From contig NZ_CP146350.1 in the NCBI RefSeq assembly GCF_037055355.1, forward strand, positions 2,751,001 through 2,815,000: a DNA stretch of 64,000 nucleotides, read 5' to 3'. How positions within the stretch are numbered: position 1 is the stretch's first letter; each line of letters begins with the position of its first letter. This document shows, one piece after another, positions 1 to 6,400 of this stretch. This DNA is from Streptomyces sp. DG1A-41. GTDB taxonomy: Bacteria > Actinomycetota > Actinomycetes > Streptomycetales > Streptomycetaceae. A program made the translations under genes and the position numbers. Under the pieces are notes generated by a model that was not told where the DNA came from, did not search any database, and saw only the letters and a program-made list of their open reading frames with translations.

Positions 1-11
1 CCCCTAGGGAG

Positions 12-1448
12 CTATACCGCGGTCAGTTTCCACTGCTGGCAATTGTTGTTGAGCCAGGTCCACTGGCGTACGTCCGCGCTGTCCGCCGTCGAACAGTCGG
101 CCACGTCGGCCACCTTGCCGGTGGCCTTGTTGGCGATGCGGACGTAGCCGCCGTCCGTGGCGACGAACTGGAAGCGCTGGCATGTGTTGTTCAGCCAGGA
201 CCACTGGCGCAGGTCGGCACCGTCGGCGGACGAGCAGGCGGCGGTGTCGAGCACCTTGCCGGTGGCGACGTTCACCAGACGGTGGGTGTCGTCCCCGAGG
301 TCCTCCAGCCGCCACCGCTGGTTGGCGCCCCCGTTGCAGGCGTACTGCTGCACGTTGGCCCCGTCGGCGGACGAACTCCCCGCCACCTCCAGGCACTTGT
401 TGCTGTTGCGGTTGGAGACGGTGTAGGTCGTGGCGGCGGATGCCGGTTCGCCGGACGGGCCGGGCATGCTCGCCCCGAGCCGGACGGGCGTGCCGAAGTT
501 CGGGGTGCCGTCGGAGTTCCAGGTGAACTTCTGGGCCCGGGTCGTACGGCCGTTGTCGCAGCCCTCGGAGGCGGAGTCGTTGGCGTGGTAGACGATCCAG
601 TTCTCGCGGCCGTCGGGTGAGGTGAAGAAGCCGTTGTGCCCCGGCCCGTACACGCCGCCTGCGTCACTGCGCTGGAAGACGGGCGTGGACTTCTTCGTCC
701 AGGAGGAGGCGGACAGCGGGTCGGAGCCGGTGAGCTCCAGTTGCCCGAGTTTGTAGTCGGGCGTCCAGCAGCCGCTCGCCGAGTAGACGAGGAAGGTCCG
801 GCCGCCGCGCTGGAGCACCTCCGCGCCCTCGTTGACGGTGCCGCCCTGCCGTTCCCAGGCGTGTGTCGGGGTCGAGATCGTCGAGTAGGAGCCGCTGACG
901 GTGTACGGGTTGGACATCGGTGCGATGACCAGGTTCTGCGTCCCGCCCGTGATCGCGCTGCCCAGCATGTACAGCCGGCCACCCACGTTCATCAGGCTCG
1001 GGTCCAGCATCCAGGCGGAGTTGAGCTGCCCCTTGTAGGTGTAGGGGCCCATGGGGTCGGACCCGGCGCTCTCCAGCACATGGCTGCGCTGCGTGGGGTT
1101 GTAGTCGGACACGTTCTGCCCGGCGACGTAGTACAGGTACCAGCGGCCGTTGACGAAGTGCAGCTCCGGCGCCCAGATGTTGCAGCACCGGGAGGCGGCG
1201 TCGCCCTTCCACACCTGGACGCTGGGCGCGGTGGAGAGCCCGGCGAGGGTGGCGGACTTGCGGATGGTGATGACGTCGGTCCAACTGGTCGTCACCAGGT
1301 AGTAGTTGCCGTCGTGGTACGAGATCCAGGGGTCGGCGCCCTTGACGGACTTGACCGGGTTGGCGAACGAGGCGGCACTCGCGGTGGGCTGGCCGAGGCT
1401 GAGGGCGAGCATCAGCACGGCCAGCAGGGTCAGTAGGCGACGGGCCAT
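12..1448 (-). CDS. Secreted GH43 arabinofuranosidase (GH43_26-like) with C-terminal ricin-type CBM13
   Basis: This 478-residue protein starts with a Sec signal (MARRLLTLLAVLMLALSLG, ending near TASA). A five-bladed GH43 propeller spans about residues 27-330, with candidate catalytic Asp39 (GADPW), Asp149 (MLDPS) and Glu207 (VNEGAE). A ricin-B/CBM13 module covers about 342-478, with QxW repeats (QRW, QRF, QQW). The GH43 pattern resembles subfamily 26 exo-1,5-alpha-L-arabinofuranosidases, which remove arabinose from arabinan chain ends; this assignment comes from family knowledge. The ATG overlaps the 3' end of the upstream endo-arabinanase gene by 19 bp, so the two are translationally coupled and probably form an endo/exo pair. 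Confidence is high for secreted GH43 and moderate for the exact linkage. Confidence 0.85.
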   Translation of the reverse strand: MARRLLTLLAVLMLALSLGQPTASAASFANPVKSVKGADPWISYHDGNYYLVTTSWTDVITIRKSATLAGLSTAPSVQVWKGDAASRCCNIWAPELHFVNGRWYLYYVAGQNVSDYNPTQRSHVLESAGSDPMGPYTYKGQLNSAWMLDPSLMNVGGRLYMLGSAITGGTQNLVIAPMSNPYTVSGSYSTISTPTHAWERQGGTVNEGAEVLQRGGRTFLVYSASGCWTPDYKLGQLELTGSDPLSASSWTKKSTPVFQRSDAGGVYGPGHNGFFTSPDGRENWIVYHANDSASEGCDNGRTTRAQKFTWNSDGTPNFGTPVRLGASMPGPSGEPASAATTYTVSNRNSNKCLEVAGSSSADGANVQQYACNGGANQRWRLEDLGDDTHRLVNVATGKVLDTAACSSADGADLRQWSWLNNTCQRFQFVATDGGYVRIANKATGKVADVADCSTADSADVRQWTWLNNNCQQWKLTAV

Positions 1449-2410
1449 CCGCTGCTCCAGTTCAGGAGGTTGACGCCAAGCTTGGGGGTGCCGTTGGCAT
1501 TGCCGTCGTAGTAGTGGTAGACGATCAGGTCGCCGTCGACGTCGTTCATGATCGACTGGCCGCCCGGTCCGATGATGCTGCCGTGCGACTCCAGGACGGG
1601 CGTGCCGCCGTTGTTCCTCATGTCGACGCCGTTCTTGTCGTGGTACGGCCCGGTGATGCTGGACGCGCGCCCGACCTTGACCTTGTACGTCGAACTGGTG
1701 CCGTTGCAGCAGGTGTCGTACGAGGCGAAGAGGTAGTAGTAACCGTTCCGCTTGACGATGAAGGGCGCTTCGACGGCCTTGGTGCCGGTGGGGCGGGAGG
1801 CGAGCGAGTACCGCGTGGTGTTGCCGGACAACTGCTTCCCGGTGGACGGGTTGATCTGGATCATCTTGATCCCGGTCCACCAGCTGCCGAAGGACAGCCA
1901 CCACTTTCCGTCGTCGTTCACGAAGAGGTTCGGGTCGATGGCGTTGAAGTCGCTGGAGGAGTTCGACGTGTAGACCGTGCCCTGGTCGGTCCAGCTGCCC
2001 GGCTGGCCGGTGCTGGAGGTCGCCAGGCCGATGGCGGACGTGTTCGAGCCGAACTTCGAGACGGAGTAGTACATCAGGTACTTGCCGCCGTGGTACGAGA
2101 TGTCCGGCGCCCAGGCCTCCGGGACGGAGGAGTAGTTCCGCCACCAGGCGGGCCTGCTGGAGAAGGCGTCGCTGCCGTTCCGGAAGGCCGTGCGGTCGCT
2201 GGAGGTCTTGCTGGCGATGCCGCCGCCGGTGGCGTAGAGCAGGTACTGGCCGGACGATGTGCGGATCATCGACGGGTCGTGGGTGACGATGTCGCCGGTG
2301 ACCCGGCCGGGGTTGGGGTACGCGGACGCCGCACTCGGCATCAGGGCGAGCAGTACGGCGGTGGGGAGGGCGAGCAGGGCGGTTCTCTTGCGCAGGATGG
2401 AGCGGCTCAT
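1430..2410 (-). CDS. Secreted arabinan endo-1,5-alpha-L-arabinanase (GH43)
   Basis: This 326-residue enzyme has a cleavable signal (positively charged MSRSILRKR, then a hydrophobic stretch to AASA at about residue 30). The GH43 propeller has candidate catalytic Asp45 (THDPS, base), Asp159 (AIDPN, pKa modulator) and Glu214 (VEAPF, acid). It matches the single-domain endo-arabinanase pattern that cuts internal alpha-1,5 arabinofuranosyl bonds. The start is chosen at 2410 because an AAGGAGGA ribosome site lies about 5 bp upstream; an in-frame start 36 codons earlier would overlap the promoter. A promoter/operator shared with the arabinose transport operon lies just upstream (2466-2505). Confidence 0.9.
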   Translation of the reverse strand: MSRSILRKRTALLALPTAVLLALMPSAASAYPNPGRVTGDIVTHDPSMIRTSSGQYLLYATGGGIASKTSSDRTAFRNGSDAFSSRPAWWRNYSSVPEAWAPDISYHGGKYLMYYSVSKFGSNTSAIGLATSSTGQPGSWTDQGTVYTSNSSSDFNAIDPNLFVNDDGKWWLSFGSWWTGIKMIQINPSTGKQLSGNTTRYSLASRPTGTKAVEAPFIVKRNGYYYLFASYDTCCNGTSSTYKVKVGRASSITGPYHDKNGVDMRNNGGTPVLESHGSIIGPGGQSIMNDVDGDLIVYHYYDGNANGTPKLGVNLLNWSSGWPVAY

Positions 2411-2465
2411 ACGGTCCTCCTTGCGGTGGGGGTGACTGATCGATATTTCGAACAGCGATCGCAAG

Positions 2466-2505
2466 TTCGAACGGAACGTAGAATCGAACGCCTTGCGCGT
2501 CAATG
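2466..2505 (-). promoter_or_regulatory. Arabinan-type promoter/operator (copy 1)
   Basis: On the minus strand, TTGACG (2498-2503) is followed by a 17-bp spacer and TACGTT (2475-2480), a good sigma-70-like promoter. TTCGAA or near-TTCGAA boxes sit at 2466-2471 and 2483-2488, with another at 2447-2452. The same layout and almost the same bases occur at 16358-16398, in front of the arabinose transport operon. The boxes flank and overlap the -10 element, as expected for a repressor. The regulator is not encoded in this window. Confidence 0.75.
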
Positions 2506-2648
2506 GTTCGCGCAGCACCTGTCACCACCGGCCGGATCTCTGGGCAAGGACAGCCACCCCGGCACGTCGACCTCGGCACGCACGGTCTTGCCGGGAGGCT
2601 CGCGGTCGAGCACCTCCCAGCGTTCGGCGAGCGCGTCGACCAGGACCC
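2500..2648 (-). pseudogene. C-terminal remnant of an RsbW-like ATP-binding regulatory protein
   Basis: The minus strand reads VLVDALAERWEVL..PPGKTVRAEV and stops at TGA (2502-2500). The pattern is typical of the end of Streptomyces histidine-kinase-like ATPase (anti-sigma factor type) proteins. No N-terminal half, start codon or ribosome site is found; upstream the frame breaks into Ala/Arg/Lys-rich sequence. The fragment overlaps the promoter of the arabinanase gene. It is most likely a gene relic. The match rests on a short stretch only. Confidence 0.45.
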
Positions 2649-2875
2649 TTCTTCACCGCCCGCTTCACCTGCGACGGCTTAGGGCGTGACTTCGGCTGGG
2701 AGCGGGGCTCGGCGCGCGGCTTCGGGCGGGCCGCCGCCTTGCGGGCCGCCGCACGACGGGCCGCTGTTCGCTTCGCTGCCGCCCGGGCCGCGCGGGCACG
2801 GGCCTGGGCTGCGCGGCGCGTGCCGCCCGCTTGCGGGCGACGGCGTCCCCGACCTGTGACCGCAGGGCCCGCTCG
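2649..2875. other. Non-coding or decayed stretch with Ala/Arg/Lys-rich reading frames
   Basis: No intact gene is seen. On the minus strand two frames carry low-complexity Ala/Arg/Lys-rich sequence (for example ARAAAKRTAARRAARKAAA) that would need at least one frame change to join the ATPase remnant downstream. It may be the linker of the same decayed gene or a basic histone-like tail. No function is assigned. Confidence 0.4.
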
Positions 2876-3425
2876 TCACCGTCGTCCGCCGAACTCCCAA
2901 GCATGCGCTTCGATATCGTCGTACCTCTCCTGGCTCAGCACGGCACGCGCCGTCTCCGCGTCCGGGGCCCGCACCAGCGCGGCCGTACCCACCCAAACCG
3001 CACCGTCGTCCGACAGCAGTGGCCCGTACGCGATCAGCCCGTCCCGGTCGGCCGGCACGTCGAGGTCGGCGGCGGGGCCCGAGCCGAAGCACGAGGACGA
3101 GGTAGCGGTTGCCGCTCGTCCGGCCCCCGGGAAAGTCCCACATGGTGCGGCCCAGGAGGTTGCGCCAGCGGCGCAGCAGGACGTCCCGGTACACGCCGGC
3201 CTGGTAGTTGGGCTCGTCGAAGGCGAACGCGCGGGCGGCGGCGGCATCCGGGAGGTCGACGATGTGCACGCTGCCGGTGGGCGTTTCCCCGTCACTGCCG
3301 AAGGTGGGGCCGCGGGCGACCAACTCCGCGTCGTACTGGTCCATATAGGCCCAGTGCGCTTCCCCCAGTCCCTCACGCAACGGCAGGGAGCCGGGTCGAT
3401 CGCGGTGATAGCAGAAGAACTCCAT
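2876..3425 (-). pseudogene. Frameshifted YciI-family protein
   Basis: The first half reads MEFFCYHRDRPGS..., with a YciI-like pattern of a duplicated ferredoxin-like domain (HWAYMDQYDAELVARGPTF, then a Val-rich strand). The second half (DGLIAYGPLL...GTAALVRAPDAETARAVL, ending AWEFGGRR) is in another frame. Removing one base of the G4 run at 3074-3077 rejoins the halves as RLGPAADLDV and gives about 183 residues, a normal size. This is either a true recent frameshift or a sequencing error in a homopolymer. It is divergent from the hydrolase gene. The start at 3425 is preferred; an in-frame ATG at 3470 would add 15 residues and overlap the divergent gene's leader. Confidence 0.7.
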
Positions 3426-3489
3426 GGCGTATCCGTCCCGGGTAGTTACTCTCGTCTCTCCCGTCATCATGACCGCAGGAGAGCAGACA

Positions 3490-4269
3490 GTGCGCAGCGT
3501 CGCCGTAACGCCCGAGGGTGATCAGATCCGCTGGGTCGAACTGCCGGGGCAGGAACCGCCGCGCGTCTACGTGCACGGGCTGGGCGCCACCTCGCCCGTC
3601 TACTTCACGGAAGTCGCGGTCGATCCCCGGCTGGCCGGACGCCGTTCACTGCTGATCGATCTGATGGGCCACGGCATCAGCGACCGCCCGACGGGCTTCG
3701 ACTACACACTGGAATCCCACGCCGACGCGCTCGCCGGTGCCCTGACTTCCGCTGGCGTCTCGGGCGCCGAGCTGATCGCCCACAGTATGGGCGGCTCGGT
3801 CGCGATCGTCCTGGCCGCCCGCCACCCCCACCTGGTCTCCCGGCTGGTGCTCATCGACGCCAACCTGGATCCGATCCCGCGCAGGCCGGGCGCCTCGGGC
3901 AGCAGCGGCATCGCCGCCTACTCGGAGCAGGAGTTCCTGGCGGGCGGATGGGAGGAGGTCCGCGACCGGGCCGGCACCCACTGGTGGTCCACCATGCGTC
4001 TGGCCGGCCGCGAGGCCCTCCACCGCAGCGCGTACCACCTCACCCGCGGCACGACCCCCACCATGCGCGAACTCCTCCTGGAGCTGAAGATGCCCCGCAC
4101 CTTCCTGTTCCCCGAGGCGGACGGCCCTCTCCCGGGCACGGACGCCCTCATTGAGGCGGGGGTGTCGGTCGTCCCCGTCCCCGACTGCGGCCACAACGTC
4201 ATGCTGGACAACCCGGAAGCCTTCGCACAGGCCACCGCGGCGGCACTCACGCCCCAGGCCCCGAACTGA
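3490..4269 (+). CDS. Alpha/beta hydrolase
   Basis: This 259-residue alpha/beta-fold hydrolase has an oxyanion region (VHGLG, residues 28-32), the nucleophile elbow AHSMGG with Ser99, and a likely catalytic His235 (DCGHNVML). No signal peptide is seen, so it is cytoplasmic. The substrate cannot be told from sequence; esterase or epoxide/haloalkane-type activity are the usual options. The GTG at 3490 is chosen because AGGAGA lies 8 bp upstream; an ATG at 3469 is in frame but has no ribosome site. Confidence 0.8.
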   Translation: MRSVAVTPEGDQIRWVELPGQEPPRVYVHGLGATSPVYFTEVAVDPRLAGRRSLLIDLMGHGISDRPTGFDYTLESHADALAGALTSAGVSGAELIAHSMGGSVAIVLAARHPHLVSRLVLIDANLDPIPRRPGASGSSGIAAYSEQEFLAGGWEEVRDRAGTHWWSTMRLAGREALHRSAYHLTRGTTPTMRELLLELKMPRTFLFPEADGPLPGTDALIEAGVSVVPVPDCGHNVMLDNPEAFAQATAAALTPQAPN

Positions 4270-4399
4270 CCACTCCGCCGGCACGCACGCAGAGCCCGGG
4301 ATCCCGCGCCTGCGAGACCGCGCATCACGAAGATCTCGGCAGTGGCCCCACGCACCTGTATCGGGGCCCATCCGCCTGCGAAGAGGGAAACTTCCCGCC

Positions 4400-4789
4400 A
4401 TGCGGTACGTACGATTCGTCAAAGGCGCCGTCACCGTCGCCGTCTCCACCGCGGCCTGCCACTCCCTCATGTACGCCGGCTTCGCGGGGGCACGCGACAG
4501 CGCGGCCGCGAGCGGAGACGCGATGTTCGCCGGCGCCTTCGAGTTCCTGCTCACCACGGCCGCTTCCTGGATTCTCATGCCCCTTCTGCTGTGGGCCGGC
4601 ATGCGAGTGATGGGGGAGACCGGCAACACCGTGCTGGTGGCCGTCGGTGGGTTCGTCTGGCTGGGGTTGTCCGGGTACTTCACCAACGACATCGACCGCG
4701 CGGGCGGGCACATACCGGTCCTGGCCCTCGCCGCATACGTGCTTCTCGGTACGGCGCTGGCCGGGGCCGACACAGGCCGCCGCAGTTGA
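4400..4789 (+). CDS. Small integral membrane protein, unknown function
   Basis: A 129-residue protein with three or four hydrophobic helices (around residues 7-25, 45-62, 72-90 and 100-120) and an Arg-rich start. AGGGAA precedes the ATG at 4400. No family is recognised. It lies 130 bp after the hydrolase gene and converges on the DUF4360 gene, with a strong hairpin between them. Confidence 0.6.
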   Translation: MRYVRFVKGAVTVAVSTAACHSLMYAGFAGARDSAAASGDAMFAGAFEFLLTTAASWILMPLLLWAGMRVMGETGNTVLVAVGGFVWLGLSGYFTNDIDRAGGHIPVLALAAYVLLGTALAGADTGRRS

Positions 4790-4803
4790 GGCTCCCGGAG
4801 CCA

Positions 4804-4834
4804 GGGGTGGCCCGCCAGGGCGGCGGGCCACCCC
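4804..4834. terminator. Bidirectional terminator hairpin
   Basis: GGGGTGGCCCGCC (4804-4816) pairs perfectly with GGCGGGCCACCCC (4822-4834) around a 5-nt loop. The 13-bp GC stem lies between the stops of two convergent genes (4789 and 4843). There is no U tract, as is usual in Streptomyces. Confidence 0.8.
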
Positions 4835-4842
4835 TCGTCCCG

Positions 4843-5493
4843 TCAGGACTTCGGGCACTCCTTCCACGCCATGTGGTACACCGTGCTGATGTCCCCGTCC
4901 GTCGAGTCCATCGTCATGAAGCTGACTTTGTCGGCCGACTGCGTGCCGGCGTTGACCCGGAGTTCGGTGTTGATGTTGAAGTTGCGCTGGACTCCGCAGG
5001 GTGCGTAGACCAGTTGGGCCCAGTCCGTTTCGTCGGTGGCCTGCCAGTTGTCGTTGTAGGGGCCGCTGAAGGGGTGGCTCCGGGACGCCGTGCTCGGGGA
5101 GCCCTGGAAGTAGTACGAGGCTCTCTGGGTGGCGCTCGCACCGCGCTGGAGGGAGGCGAAGCCGCGGTAGTCGGCGCTGGCGATGGCGTACGTGAAGCCC
5201 TGGGGCACGTGGACGATCAGGCTGAGCTGGCAGTTCTTGCGGAACGCGGTGGGATCGGAGCCCCCGCCGGCCTGGGCGAGGTAGTCGCTGTAGGTCACCG
5301 TGAAGGCCGTGTTGTCCTCGGAGACGGCGACCGCGGCCGTGCCCTGGGGGCAGCCGGAGCCGTTCACGGTGGCGACCTTGATGACGATCTTGTCCGGAGG
5401 CGGGTTGTCGAACCCGGAGGACGGGGATTGCGCGGGAAGTGCGCTGGTGAGGAGCGCGGCGATCGCGCCGCTCAGAAGCAGGCCACCGGCCAT
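4843..5493 (-). CDS. Secreted DUF4360-family protein
   Basis: A 216-residue exported protein: a signal (MAGGLLLSGAIAALLTSALPA) and then about 190 residues that fit DUF4360 (VNGSGCPQGTAAVAVSEDNTAFTVTYSDY; conserved Cys in SGCP, KNCQL, APCGV and KECP). Such proteins are small secreted actinobacterial and fungal proteins of unknown function, with Cys residues likely in disulfides. GGGAGA lies 4-5 bp before the ATG at 5493, so this start is preferred to the ATG at 5526. A TTGACA box on the minus strand (5548-5543) is a likely -35. Confidence 0.8.
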   Translation of the reverse strand: MAGGLLLSGAIAALLTSALPAQSPSSGFDNPPPDKIVIKVATVNGSGCPQGTAAVAVSEDNTAFTVTYSDYLAQAGGGSDPTAFRKNCQLSLIVHVPQGFTYAIASADYRGFASLQRGASATQRASYYFQGSPSTASRSHPFSGPYNDNWQATDETDWAQLVYAPCGVQRNFNINTELRVNAGTQSADKVSFMTMDSTDGDISTVYHMAWKECPKS

Positions 5494-5860
5494 GGTTCTC
5501 CCATCCGTTCGTGGGGGGTGGAACATGGAATGGGCATGTGCATGTCAAGATGACAGCGCATGCACGCCCGGCCTGTGACCATTGCATGAAGGAGCTGTGG
5601 AGGCCGGGAGCGGTCGCATCGTACGCAGGGCGGGAGGGGCCGGCCAGGGCGGTCTCCGGCCATTCACAGTGGCGGGATCACACCGGGAGAAGGGGCGCGG
5701 GGCGCGTCCGCGCGGGCCCCGTCGGCACCAGCAGTACCGGCGGGCGCATAAGGTGCGTTACCAGTGCGTGAGACCAGGACACCCCGAGGACGCGATGAGC
5801 ATCACCCACCCGCTCCCCCGCGGACGCGGCCCGTCACGGGTTCTCCCAGGCCCCGGCCCG
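5494..5860. other. Intergenic region with a minus-strand promoter, no gene
   Basis: The left part carries the promoter of the DUF4360 gene: minus-strand TTGACA at 5548-5543, with a weak -10 about 17 bp on. The rest has no supported gene. The right end holds a 25-bp tandem duplication next to the Rrf2 gene. Confidence 0.5.
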
Positions 5861-5879
5861 TCACGGGTTCTCCCAGGCC
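5828..5879. repeat. Tandem 25-bp duplication at the 3' end of the Rrf2 gene
   Basis: Positions 5828-5852 and 5855-5879 are identical 25-mers (27-bp period). The right copy contains the last codons and TGA stop of the Rrf2-family gene; the left copy repeats them just beyond the stop. This is a short recent duplication, not a CRISPR-like array. Confidence 0.85.
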
Positions 5880-6364
5880 GCCGGTTCCGCCGCCAGCCGC
5901 TCCACCGGCTCGGGCAGCGCACCGGCCGCGAGGTCGGCGATCGTCACGCCCTCCAGGATCCTGCGCACGTTGGCGCGCAGGGCGATCCACAGCGGCAGCA
6001 GCGGCTCGGCGGTGCCGGTGTACGCGAGGCCGGTCGGGCGCTCGCCGCGCACCGAGACGATCGGTGCGTCCACGGCCCGGAGCACGTCCGCGACCGTGAT
6101 CTCCGTGGCCTCCCGAGCCAGCCGGTGGCCGCCGCTCCCGCCGCGCCGGCTGTCGACGACACCACCGCGCCGCGGATCGCCGAGGATCCCTTCCAGGAAC
6201 TTGTGGGGGATGTCCTGCGCGGGGGCGACGGTCTCCGCCTTGACCGGTCCTCCGCCCTGCCGGACGGCCGGCTCCACGACCGCTCGTACCGCGTAGTCCG
6301 CACCTGCCGGGATCCTCGTACGGCCGTTGTCGCGATCGGCCTGTAGACCATGACCCACCAGCAC
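5861..6364 (-). CDS. Rrf2-family transcriptional regulator with damaged start
   Basis: The protein matches the Rrf2 winged-helix family: RIPAGADYAVRAVVE, a recognition segment PHKFLEGILGD.RRGG, the wing SRRGGSGGHRLA, and a C-terminal half with IVSVRGERPTGLAYTG. It lacks the Cys triad of iron-sulfur members. Relatives start with M/V-RIPAGADYA; here that codon is ACG (6319-6317). Upstream in-frame GTG codons at 6364 and 6358 have no ribosome site and would add 13-15 residues. Leu is also replaced by Pro in VVEPAV. The gene is possibly inactive or poorly translated. It is divergent from the GH35 gene and overlaps its leader. The start coordinate is uncertain. Confidence 0.6.
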   Translation of the reverse strand: MLVGHGLQADRDNGRTRIPAGADYAVRAVVEPAVRQGGGPVKAETVAPAQDIPHKFLEGILGDPRRGGVVDSRRGGSGGHRLAREATEITVADVLRAVDAPIVSVRGERPTGLAYTGTAEPLLPLWIALRANVRRILEGVTIADLAAGALPEPVERLAAEPAAWENP

Positions 6365-6400
6365 CACGCACGGCACGGCAGCACAACAGGAGGCGCTCCC

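Noticed and set aside
5828..5879. Tandem 25-mer as a possible attachment site
   Set aside because: No integrase or tRNA gene is near, and the copies are only 2 bp apart; a simple slippage duplication explains it.
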